Assembly: GCA_958348225.1 (NCBI GenBank)
Contig: CATVYG010000006.1
Coordinates: forward strand, 1-64,000
DNA: 64,000 nucleotides
Reading direction: 5' to 3'
DNA from: an uncultured Collinsella sp.
GTDB lineage: Bacteria > Actinomycetota > Coriobacteriia > Coriobacteriales > Coriobacteriaceae
The notes under the pieces: generated by a model
Told to the model about the DNA's origin: nothing
Seen by the model: the letters and a program-made list of their open reading frames with translations, nothing else
Databases searched by the model: none
Position numbers and translations under genes: made by a program
Part shown: positions 25,822 through 34,799 of the stretch, piece by piece
Layout of the letters: every line of letters begins with the position of its first letter
Numbering within the stretch: position 1 is the stretch's first letter

Positions 25822-25891
25822 TAAGTTGCGGTGAAATAGTGTCTGTTTTTGCTGCTAGATAGCATATTCAGTCCCCAATTCACCGCAACTT
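25822..25891. repeat. Dispersed palindromic element, copy at right edge of B12 island
   Basis: The left arm begins TAAGTTGCGGTGAAATAG and the right arm ends AATTCACCGCAACTT, with ~30 bp between. The first 22 bp are identical to the half copy at 3997-4018. It lies between convergent cbiJ and the MacB-like permease gene. Confidence 0.85.
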
Positions 25892-25903
25892 GTTGGTGGT
25901 GGC

Positions 25904-27118
25904 TTACTGGTAGCGTAGGCACTCCACCGGGTCGAGCTTTGCCGCGCGTCGAGCGGGGTAGAAGCCAAAGATTACGCCGATGCCGACGGAGACGGCGAAG
26001 GCCAGCAATACCGTGGCGATTGAAAAGCTCGGTGTGATTTGCCCGCTGGCACCGAGCTCGCCAAGAATCCCGGATCCGGAGGCAAACATCGCAAGAGCCC
26101 AGGCCAGCAGATAGCCAATCAGGACACCCAACAGTCCGCCGGTGACGCACAGCGCCGAGGACTCGGCCAAAAACTGCGCGGTGATATCGCGACGACTGGC
26201 GCCCAGAGCACGGCGGATGCCGATCTCGCGGATGCGTTCAGATACGTTGGTGAGCATCATATTCATAATGCCGATACCGCCGACAAGCAGCGAGATGCTG
26301 GCGACAGCGCCCATGATGAGCGAGAACGCGCCCATAAAGGAGTTGAGTGTATCGATGGCGCTTTTCATGGATGTTGCCGATACGCTGTCGTACTCATCCT
26401 CCTCCTCGATGCCCTTCATCGCGCGCACCTTGGACTCGATGGTCTTACAAAGCTCATCCATGTCCGTGCCCTCGGCGGCAAGTGCCATCACGCTGGGGAA
26501 TGAGGGATTCTCGTCGCCAAACAGGCCTGAGATGGTTTCGCGTGACATATACAGCGTGAGCGAGCCCATGGAGTCGCTGCCGCCATCAATCACGCCGACA
26601 ATCTGCACCTCGCCGTTGGACACCTTGATGGTTTTCCCCAGCGCATCCTGTTCGTTGCCGTAAAGCTGATCGGCGCCGCCGCGGCTGATGAGCGCCACGC
26701 GCGAGCCTGATTGGGACTCGGCCTGGGAATAGGTGCGCCCCGCAACGAGCTTGCTGGCCCCCACGGCGTCGAGCATGTCGCTATCGACACCCTGTGCCAT
26801 GACGGTATAGCTTTTATCGCCGGTCTTGTACTCGGTGTACGCGCTGTCGACAATGCCGATCTGCTCTATCTGCGGCACCAGTTTTTGAAGCTTCTCGATG
26901 TCGGACTCGGTGAGTTCTTGCGACGAATAGATTTGCACCATGCGTGCCGCATTGAGGCCCAGACTGTTGACCAGGCTGTTTTGGATGCCGCCGATGAGCG
27001 AAGTCATGGCGATAACCGAGGCGATGCCGATGACAATGCCCAGGATGGTGAGCAGGCTGCGCCCCTTGTTGGCTTCGAGCGAGTGAAGGGCTTCCTGGAT
27101 GAGATCGCGGGCGCTCAT
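25904..27118 (-). CDS. MacB/FtsX-type ABC transporter permease
   Basis: 404 residues: one N-terminal membrane segment (about 20-45, LLTILGIVIGIASVIAMTSL), a large extracytoplasmic MacB periplasmic-core domain (about 50-265), then three C-terminal membrane segments. IREIGIRRALGASRRDI is the conserved FtsX-family cytoplasmic loop. It works with the ATPase gene just upstream (ATGA overlap) and a HlyD-type adaptor. In Gram-positives such tripartite sets export or sense peptides, antimicrobials or lipids; the substrate is unknown. Confidence 0.9.
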   Translation of the reverse strand: MSARDLIQEALHSLEANKGRSLLTILGIVIGIASVIAMTSLIGGIQNSLVNSLGLNAARMVQIYSSQELTESDIEKLQKLVPQIEQIGIVDSAYTEYKTGDKSYTVMAQGVDSDMLDAVGASKLVAGRTYSQAESQSGSRVALISRGGADQLYGNEQDALGKTIKVSNGEVQIVGVIDGGSDSMGSLTLYMSRETISGLFGDENPSFPSVMALAAEGTDMDELCKTIESKVRAMKGIEEEDEYDSVSATSMKSAIDTLNSFMGAFSLIMGAVASISLLVGGIGIMNMMLTNVSERIREIGIRRALGASRRDITAQFLAESSALCVTGGLLGVLIGYLLAWALAMFASGSGILGELGASGQITPSFSIATVLLAFAVSVGIGVIFGFYPARRAAKLDPVECLRYQ

Positions 27119-27888
27119 GCCATCTCTCCTTTCGGCGGGTTGGCGGAGGCGGAAATCCTGGGCAGGCTATCCACGGCGCTGCGCAGGGTCCGCGGTGCAT
27201 GTGGAATATACGCGCCATCGTGAATGCGACCGTCGCGGATGGTCACGGCACGGTCGGCCTCGGCGGCGATGCCGGGGTCGTGTGTGATAAGCACGATGGT
27301 TTTGCCGCGCTTCTGGAACTTATGGAAGGTTTCCATCACAAGCGCTCCGGTAGCGGAGTCCAGGTTTCCCGTCGGCTCGTCGGCCAGAATGATGGGCGGG
27401 TCATTGACGAGGGCGCGCGCGATTGCGACGCGCTGCATCTGGCCGCCCGAGAGCTCGGATATGCGGTGGTCCCAGTGGTCGACGGGCAGCGTGACAGCCT
27501 GCAGCGCGTGCACGGCGCGCATCTCGCGCTGGCTACGGGGCACATTGGTGTAGGCCAGCGGCAACATGACGTTTTCGATAACCGACAGGCGCGGCAGCAG
27601 GTTGAAGCTCTGAAAGACAAAGCCAATGCTCAGGGCGCGGACTTCGGTGAGCTCGTCATCGTCAAGCTCGGCCACGTTGAGCCCTTGCAGGTAGTAGTCG
27701 CCCGCCGTCGGTTTGTCCAGGCAGCCTAGGATGTTCATTAGCGTTGATTTGCCCGAGCCCGAGGGGCCGGTGATAGCGACGAATTCGCCGGGTTCTACCG
27801 CCAGGCTCACGTTGTGCAGGATGTGGGCGCAACCCGCCTCGCTCTCAAAGATGCGGTGTACGTTGCGGATGTCGATAACGGGACGCAT
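27115..27888 (-). CDS. MacB/LolD-type ABC transporter ATPase
   Basis: 257 residues. Walker A GPSGSGKST near residue 40, Q-loop in FVFQSFNLLPRL, signature LSGGQMQRVAIARAL, Walker B PIILADEPTGNLDS and the H-loop His in LITHDPGI. The LADEPTGNLD form is typical of the LolD/MacB/FtsE branch. The C-terminal ~25 residues extend past the core. Start and stop overlap the adaptor and permease genes, so the three form one operon. Confidence 0.94.
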   Translation of the reverse strand: MRPVIDIRNVHRIFESEAGCAHILHNVSLAVEPGEFVAITGPSGSGKSTLMNILGCLDKPTAGDYYLQGLNVAELDDDELTEVRALSIGFVFQSFNLLPRLSVIENVMLPLAYTNVPRSQREMRAVHALQAVTLPVDHWDHRISELSGGQMQRVAIARALVNDPPIILADEPTGNLDSATGALVMETFHKFQKRGKTIVLITHDPGIAAEADRAVTIRDGRIHDGAYIPHAPRTLRSAVDSLPRISASANPPKGEMA

Positions 27889-29324
27889 TACATGCCCTCA
27901 TCGTCAGACATACTGCCCGAATCCGCGCTGTAGCCGCCGTCAGCCGTTGCGTTCGCTCCGGTGTCCATGACGAGGGTGTCGCCATCGCGCAGCTTGGTAA
28001 CCGGCACGTTGGGGTTGATCTCGTTGCCCCGGTCGTCGCGCTTGACCTGTGTCTTGCCGACTACGGCTTCGTTGTCGTTTTGCGTCACGACAGTCACCTT
28101 CACGCGACGGGTTTGCTTGCCCTCGTCATCGGTCGCCACGTTGACGTAATAATGTTCGCCGTCTTCGGTCATGAGCGCCATCGTCGACACCATCACCACG
28201 TCGTCGAGCTGCTCGGTCACCACCGATACCTCGGCCGTCATGCCCGGCTTCAGGCGCGCGTCGGGCGCCTCTATGAGAATGTCGACGTTAAAGGTTACGC
28301 TGCCGCCGCCACCGTTGGCGGCGTCGGAGTTTGCCACCGAGGCGATGGCCGTGACCGTTCCCTGGCTTACGATATCGGGAAACGCGGGATACGTGACGTT
28401 GGCACTCTGCCCAACGGCGATCTTGGCGATGTCCTTTTCGCCCACCTGCACGGTCACCTTCATCTTAGATAGGTCGGCGATCTGCATGCACTGCTTGCCG
28501 CCGCTCGTATCGCTTTCGCCCATGATCATGCCGCCTGTTACCGTGGCGCCCACCTTGGCGTTGAGCTCCACGATACTGCCCGAGCTCGGGGCCGTGACCG
28601 TACGACTGGCCGCCTTGGCGTTCGCCTGATCGAGGTTTGCCTGGGCCGATGCGAGGCTGCGCTGCGCGGCCGATACGGCGTTCGTGTCCGCCGATGCGGC
28701 GGAGACGCCAGCCGCTGCGGAAGCTCCATCGACGTCCGTCATTGGGGTGGCCTGAGCGGCAGCTGCGGCTTTCTTCGCATTAGCGAGGTCTTCTTGAGCG
28801 GCAGCAACTGCACGCTGCGCCTCGGCAACGTTGCGATCGAGCTCGTCGTTTTTAATGGTCATAAGCATGTCGCCCTCGTTGACGGATTGGCCCGCCTGCA
28901 CGTTGATCGAATCGACCGTACCGTCGACAGAAGGGGAGACCACTGAGGACGAAATGGGTTTGAGCTGGCCTTTCGCCTCGACCGTTGTGGTAAACGTGCC
29001 CTCGGTCACCATGTCGGTCACCGGCCCGTTGTTGCCTGCGGGCCGTGCGTTGATGGCTAAGGTCACGACAACGGCGATGAGCACAATGGCGGCCACGACG
29101 CCGGCCGCAATGCCGCGTCGGATGAGCTTTTTGCGTCGACGTTCGGCACGTTTTGCCTTGAGCTTGGCATATGCCTCTTCATCGGAAATCTCGGTCGCAT
29201 CGTTCGCGCGTCCGCTCTGCTTATCGGCATGTACGTTTGTAATCAGAGGAATCGTTTCGGTGACATCTTCGAGCGTGTGCTCGGTATCATCCGGGCCCGG
29301 GGTGGTCGTGGGGACATTCGGCAT
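27888..29324 (-). CDS. HlyD/MacA-like membrane-fusion adaptor of the ABC exporter
   Basis: 478 residues. A ~75-residue acidic and then basic cytoplasmic leader is followed by one membrane segment (IAAGVVAAIVLIAVVVTLAI), a split biotinyl-lipoyl-like domain (GQLKPISSSVVSPSVDGTV and later APSSGSIVELNAKVGATV), an Ala-rich coiled-coil hairpin (AEAQRAVAAAQEDLANAKKA) and a beta-barrel domain. I start at 29324 with AAAGGAG upstream. The C-terminus ends with a Gly/Ser/Asp-rich tail. It probably links MacB-like permease function to the cell envelope. Confidence 0.85.
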   Translation of the reverse strand: MPNVPTTTPGPDDTEHTLEDVTETIPLITNVHADKQSGRANDATEISDEEAYAKLKAKRAERRRKKLIRRGIAAGVVAAIVLIAVVVTLAINARPAGNNGPVTDMVTEGTFTTTVEAKGQLKPISSSVVSPSVDGTVDSINVQAGQSVNEGDMLMTIKNDELDRNVAEAQRAVAAAQEDLANAKKAAAAAQATPMTDVDGASAAAGVSAASADTNAVSAAQRSLASAQANLDQANAKAASRTVTAPSSGSIVELNAKVGATVTGGMIMGESDTSGGKQCMQIADLSKMKVTVQVGEKDIAKIAVGQSANVTYPAFPDIVSQGTVTAIASVANSDAANGGGGSVTFNVDILIEAPDARLKPGMTAEVSVVTEQLDDVVMVSTMALMTEDGEHYYVNVATDDEGKQTRRVKVTVVTQNDNEAVVGKTQVKRDDRGNEINPNVPVTKLRDGDTLVMDTGANATADGGYSADSGSMSDDEGM

Positions 29325-29456
29325 AGCGTCTCCTTTATAGAAAGTACCTCGATAAGTATATGCGCCCACCGGTTGGGGTGGGCGCATAGAACGGTTTCTT
29401 TCGGAACTGTTAGATTGGTCGCAGCGGTTCCACGTTGTAGGAATGCGCGCGTTGCA

Positions 29457-31172
29457 CTACGAGTGGACAACCACGCATAGGCCGACTTTGATGCAGTCGT
29501 GAAGTGCCTTGGCGTCTGCCAGGCGCAGGTTGATGCAGCCGTGGCTGCCGCACCATTTGTACGACTCGGCGTTATCGAAGCTCTTGTCGTTTTGCCAGGT
29601 GGCATCATGGAAGCCGATCATGTTGCCCTCAAACGGCATCCAGTAGCTCACCGGACTCTCGTATTTGGGCTTGCCGGTCTCGGGGTCCTTGGCACCGATG
29701 AGTTTGCTGGCGCCGTCGTTGCTGTTGATCTGCCAGACGCCCTCGGGCGTGGCGTCCTCGCCCGGCTTTCCCGAGATAAAGTTGGCCTCCCACACGATAT
29801 TGCCGCTCTCGTCGTAGTAGCGCGCGTGCTGCTCGGACAGGTCGACGTCGATATACGCCTTCCAGTCGGGCTCTCCCTTTGCGGTAAAGGTGTCGGCCTT
29901 CTGGGAGTACTTGATCTCGATCTCGCCGGTCTGCTTGTTGTTAATGGCGTCCTCGACCTGCTTGGCGAGCGAGCTGCTGTCGATGGACCAACCAAAGTCA
30001 CCGCCTTCGACGGCGCATTGCTTGCCATCGGCGCGCGTCCACCAGCGAGTGGAGCCCACGGTATTAAAGCCGTTGGCGAGCTCGGCTGCCCAGCTGCTGA
30101 TCTGCGTTGTATCGAGCGTGGGGTTGGCGGGATCGGCAAAGCTGATCCACTGCAATACGGAGCCGCCATCAACCTTGCCGGCATCCTCGCCGTTGAGCTT
30201 AAGGGTCACGTTGACGCCCAGGAAGTTGTTGGCGGCATCGCATGCGGCCTGAATCTGATCATCGGTCAGCGTTCCATTGAGCGGTTCATAGGCATCGTTG
30301 CCGAGCTTGGAAAGATCTACGGTTTCGGCCAGCGAGGCAAGCTCGAGCTCGGCATACTTAATGACATGCTCGCGGTTGAGTTTTTCGTTGGAGCGCGCCT
30401 TCTCGACGGTAAACTTGCCGGCCTGCTCGTCATAGGAGCTATTGGCCTCGAACGCGCCCGAACGGCCCTCGTTAAACTCGTCGATGGCGGCGCCCAGATC
30501 CTTCTCAAACTGCTTTTGGTCAAAGGTGTCGGAGAGCATGGACAGGTCGACGTCTTGATCAAGATCGACTTCGTTGGAGCTAGCGGTTGTTTTGGTCTTG
30601 CCGCTTAGGGATTCTACAAGGCGGACAGGCCATACAAAAGCTTCGTTGTGGTTGATGATCTCTTTTGCGGCAGCTTCGCCGTCTACGATGGGCTCATCGG
30701 ACTCGGGCTGATAGGTCCAGCTAAAGTCATCGCCTGTCACGGTGAGCTTATAGTGCTTCCAAGCCGAGTTGACCTTGGTGGCGGCAGACGAAGCGTTGGA
30801 GAACGAGACGTCGACGCCGGCGATGGTGGTGTTGGGGTAGGCTACCTGCGAAAACGCTACGACGCCTACGATATAGACAATGACGATAAGACCCAGGACG
30901 ACAAAGAGCGTCGTCTTTTTGCCCGACTTATTGTTCTTGGCGGGTTTGCGCGCGGGACCGCGATCGCCTCGACCGTGCGTGGGGGGCTGCTTGGGCGCAT
31001 TACCGTTTGCCTGGCGCTGCTGACGCTGCTGGTTCGGGCGTTGGGAAGCGTTTGCCGCACCACGCTGCTGACCGTGGCTTGGCGCGATAGGACGCGGTGA
31101 CTGAACGCCGCCGGTGTGCCTGCTCGGCTGCTGCGGATCGGGAATCAGTTGAGTTCGATCGTTTTGCGACAT
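29457..31172 (-). CDS. L,D-transpeptidase (YkuD) with peptidoglycan-binding-like domain
   Basis: 571 residues: a Gln/Pro/Arg-rich cytoplasmic N-terminus (~1-90), one membrane anchor (TLFVVLGLIVIVYIVGVVAF), a long extracytoplasmic region resembling PG_binding_4 repeats, and a C-terminal YkuD domain from about residue 440. The catalytic motif is intact: FHDATW then SHGCINLRLADAKAL with the nucleophilic Cys. Such enzymes make 3-3 cross-links or anchor proteins to the wall. I chose the second ATG (31172) because GAAGGA lies 9-10 nt before it; the first ATG is too close. Confidence 0.9.
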   Translation of the reverse strand: MSQNDRTQLIPDPQQPSRHTGGVQSPRPIAPSHGQQRGAANASQRPNQQRQQRQANGNAPKQPPTHGRGDRGPARKPAKNNKSGKKTTLFVVLGLIVIVYIVGVVAFSQVAYPNTTIAGVDVSFSNASSAATKVNSAWKHYKLTVTGDDFSWTYQPESDEPIVDGEAAAKEIINHNEAFVWPVRLVESLSGKTKTTASSNEVDLDQDVDLSMLSDTFDQKQFEKDLGAAIDEFNEGRSGAFEANSSYDEQAGKFTVEKARSNEKLNREHVIKYAELELASLAETVDLSKLGNDAYEPLNGTLTDDQIQAACDAANNFLGVNVTLKLNGEDAGKVDGGSVLQWISFADPANPTLDTTQISSWAAELANGFNTVGSTRWWTRADGKQCAVEGGDFGWSIDSSSLAKQVEDAINNKQTGEIEIKYSQKADTFTAKGEPDWKAYIDVDLSEQHARYYDESGNIVWEANFISGKPGEDATPEGVWQINSNDGASKLIGAKDPETGKPKYESPVSYWMPFEGNMIGFHDATWQNDKSFDNAESYKWCGSHGCINLRLADAKALHDCIKVGLCVVVHS

Positions 31173-31275
31173 CGTATGCATATCCTTCGAATTTCGCCTT
31201 ATGGCTCATCGTGTTTTTACTGGGCTTGCATTATAGCGATTGCCCTGCTGTTTGTGGTACGGAAACGGTGGCATT

Positions 31276-31305
31276 CAAAAGAGGTGGGACATTTGTCCCA
31301 CCTTT
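31276..31305 (-). terminator. Rho-independent terminator of sdaA
   Basis: On the minus strand AAAGGTGGGACAAATGTCCCACCTCTTTT forms a 9-10-bp GC-rich stem with a short loop and a TTTT tail, just past the sdaA stop. Confidence 0.8.
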
Positions 31306-31321
31306 GAGTCGTCCTTTGTCG

Positions 31322-32929
31322 TTATCCGCACACACCGCATTTTGCACAGGCCGAAAGCGCGGCCGGAGCCTGCGCGATGCCGCCCTTTGCCGTCTCGCGC
31401 AGCGTGGCCGGCAACGCGTGGCCCACCGAGAGCATGACATGTGCCATCTGGTCAAACGGCACCAGGCTCTTAATGCCGGCGAGGGCGAGTTGTGCCGAGC
31501 TAAAGGCCGCCGCCACGCCGATGGCGTTGCGGTTTTGGCAGGGCACCTCCACGAGGCCGCCGACGGGGTCGCAAACGAGGCCCAGCAGATTACTCAGCGC
31601 GATGGAACTGGCGTCGAGCGCCTGCTCGGGTGTGCCGCCGAGCATCTGCACCAGTGCGGCGGCAGCCATGGCGGCCGCGCTTCCTACCTCAGCCTGGCAG
31701 CCGCCCTCGGCGCCGGCAACGCAGGCGCTCGTGGTGAGGTTGAGGCCGATGGCGGCGGCGCAATAAAGGGCATCCATGACCTGCTCGTCGTCGAGCTGAA
31801 GGTGATCGGCGAGCGCCAGCACGCAGCCGGGCACGACACCCGCGGAGCCTGCCGTGGGGGCAGCGACGATCACACCCATCGTGGCTGAGCGCTCGAGCAC
31901 GGCCATGGCTCGAGCCACGGCGTCGGTCTGGACGGCGCCCATTAAGTTGGAGCTCAGGTCGTTGCTGCCGGTGGCATCGACAAGCTTTGCCTCGCCGCCG
32001 ATGAGGCCGCCGAGCGAGCGCTGTGGATTGGAAATGGGGGCTGTGGTCTCTTCGCGCATGACGTCGAGTACGCGGCGCATGGCGGCGATAGCGTGTGCCT
32101 CGCCGGTCAGACGTGCCTCGCGCACGGCCATGACGGCGCCGATGTTGAGCCCCAGTTCCTCGCACGCATCGAGCAGCTGCTCGCCGTCGTCGAAGATTTC
32201 CTTTGCCGAGACGCCGGGGGAGAGCGACGAGGCAGAACCGGGGAGCTCGATAAAGGTCGCGTAATCGACATTGTCGAGCTTGCGGAGCATGGGGATAACG
32301 GTGTCGTCGGGGGCGCCATCGGTCTCAAAGACGGAGTATGCCTGGCCGCCCACTTCGGTGCGGTAGGTGCGGCAGAAAGCGATGTTCACATGGGCGTAGG
32401 CGAGCAGGTTGGTGAGCGCTGCGAGCACGCCGGGGACGTCCTGGTGTGCCACAAACAGCGTGGAATACATGCCCGAGATGTCGACGCCGACGCCGTTAAT
32501 GCGGCTGATGCGCATCTTGCCGCCGCCCAGGCTCTCACCGCGGACCTGTGCCGTGGCGCCCGTGTCGTCGACCATGTCGATGTCGACGGTGTTGGGATGG
32601 ATGGAGGCGTCGTCGCCCTTAATTTCAAAGTGATATTCGAGGCCCTGCTCGCGTGCGAGGTCGAAGGCCTGCTTGATGTTCTCGTCATCGGTGTCGAGGC
32701 CCAGGATGCCCGCGACGAGCGCACGGTCGGTGCCGTGGCCGCGGTAGGTGTGGGCGAAGGAGTTCCACAGGCCAAAGGAGACTTTGGTGATGCGGCCTTC
32801 CAGCAGACTGGCGGCAACTTGGGCGCAGCGCAGGGCGCCGGCGGTGTGCGATGAGCTGGGGCCGACCATGACGGGGCCCAAGATCTCGAATGCCGAGGTC
32901 GTAGCTAGTGTTTGCGGCTTGCCTGCCAT
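31322..32929 (-). CDS. sdaA: L-serine ammonia-lyase, iron-sulfur dependent, single chain
   Basis: Deaminates L-serine to pyruvate and ammonia. 535 residues. The N-terminal beta domain starts SAFEILGPVMVGPSSSHTAG, the highly conserved serine dehydratase motif, and contains an ACT-like region (LFVAHQDVPGVLAALTNLL). The C-terminal alpha domain has GSNDLSSN, APTAGSAGVVPG, CVAGAEGGCQAEVGSA and DPVGGLVEVPCQNRN, holding the cysteines of the oxygen-sensitive 4Fe-4S cluster. AAGGAG precedes the ATG. Confidence 0.95.
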   Translation of the reverse strand: MAGKPQTLATTSAFEILGPVMVGPSSSHTAGALRCAQVAASLLEGRITKVSFGLWNSFAHTYRGHGTDRALVAGILGLDTDDENIKQAFDLAREQGLEYHFEIKGDDASIHPNTVDIDMVDDTGATAQVRGESLGGGKMRISRINGVGVDISGMYSTLFVAHQDVPGVLAALTNLLAYAHVNIAFCRTYRTEVGGQAYSVFETDGAPDDTVIPMLRKLDNVDYATFIELPGSASSLSPGVSAKEIFDDGEQLLDACEELGLNIGAVMAVREARLTGEAHAIAAMRRVLDVMREETTAPISNPQRSLGGLIGGEAKLVDATGSNDLSSNLMGAVQTDAVARAMAVLERSATMGVIVAAPTAGSAGVVPGCVLALADHLQLDDEQVMDALYCAAAIGLNLTTSACVAGAEGGCQAEVGSAAAMAAAALVQMLGGTPEQALDASSIALSNLLGLVCDPVGGLVEVPCQNRNAIGVAAAFSSAQLALAGIKSLVPFDQMAHVMLSVGHALPATLRETAKGGIAQAPAALSACAKCGVCG

Positions 32930-32952
32930 GGGTGCTCCTTCTCTATCCCGTC

Positions 32953-33073
32953 GTTCCGAGGGCTTTGGTATTTGGTCGCCTGCTCTACAGTCCTGGCTCG
33001 CACGGAGGCCACATTAAGTGGCCTCCGGCTCGTGCGGAACTCGCGATCGACCAAATACCAAAGCCCTCGGAAC
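32953..33073. repeat. 121-bp nested palindromic element between sdaA and metK
   Basis: The outer arms, GTTCCGAGGGCTTTGGTATT... (32953-32978) and 33048-33073, are a perfect 26-bp inverted repeat. Inside, CGGAGGCCAC (33003-33012) pairs with GTGGCCTCCG (33018-33027). No open frame. It looks like a small non-autonomous (MITE- or REP-like) element. The remaining sequence to the metK terminator holds nothing else I can name. Confidence 0.8.
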
Positions 33074-33168
33074 TTAGGATACATGGTAGAGGCGCTCATG
33101 CTGCAAAATCCATCAGCTGGAGACCTATTCTGTGCTCCATGTCGACTCATCTTCACCACCGATTAAAT

Positions 33169-33205
33169 AAAAAAGAGGTACCGGTTGTTTCGGTACCTCT
33201 TTTTG
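33169..33205. terminator. Bidirectional terminator downstream of metK
   Basis: AAAAAAGAGGTACCG and CGGTACCTCTTTTT flank a short loop. A-run and T-run on both sides allow termination in either direction; it lies 37 nt after the metK stop. Confidence 0.9.
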
Positions 33206-33241
33206 GTGCGTTTCTATTTGGCTGTAGCTTTAGCCGCGTGC

Positions 33242-34522
<1,281 letters not shown>

Positions 34523-34544
34523 GATTGTCCTTTCAAAAACGTGT

Positions 34545-34571
34545 CCCGGCGACCGTTACCATTCCGCCGGG
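34545..34571 (-). promoter_or_regulatory. Hairpin in the metK leader
   Basis: CCCGGCG (34545-34551) and CGCCGGG (34565-34571) flank a 13-nt loop between the probable -10 (TATGAT on the minus strand, at 34590-34595) and the metK ribosome site. It does not resemble any SAM riboswitch I know. Function uncertain. Confidence 0.35.
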
Positions 34572-34627
34572 CTCTCTATGCAAGGGCACATCATAGCGCG
34601 TAAATCAAACATTCACACCCTTTCCGC

Positions 34628-34719
34628 ACCCACTCATTGGGGACAGACTTAAATGACCAGCCTTAAACTAAGAATGTCCCCATCGACTGGTCATTTAAGT
34701 CTGTTCCCAATGAGTGGGT
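34628..34719. repeat. 92-bp palindromic element between metK and gltX
   Basis: Arms of 33 bp (34628-34660 and 34687-34719) match as an inverted repeat with one mismatch; the arm includes CATTGGGGACAGACTTAAAT. The 26-bp loop contains TGTCCCC, which could pair alternatively with GGGGACA in the left arm. No coding potential. Resembles REP-type elements. Confidence 0.8.
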
Positions 34720-34753
34720 CGGTGCCCTTTGTGCGGAGGTTGCATTGTTGCTT

Positions 34754-34759
34754 TATACT
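34754..34759 (+). promoter_or_regulatory. Probable -10 box of gltX promoter
   Basis: TATACT, 41 nt before the gltX start. A convincing -35 is not visible at 17 nt; TTGTGC lies 19 nt upstream. Confidence 0.35.
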
Positions 34760-34799
34760 GATGCGGTTAGACATCCATCCTGCAATCGAGGAGATTTCC

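Noticed and set aside
3997..25891. Conjugative or phage-borne island
   Set aside because: No integrase, relaxase, phage or transposase gene in or beside the island; only repeats mark its ends.
34523..34620. SAM riboswitch before metK
   Set aside because: The leader has only one short hairpin; it lacks the kink-turn and conserved core of SAM-I or the SAM-II/III signatures.
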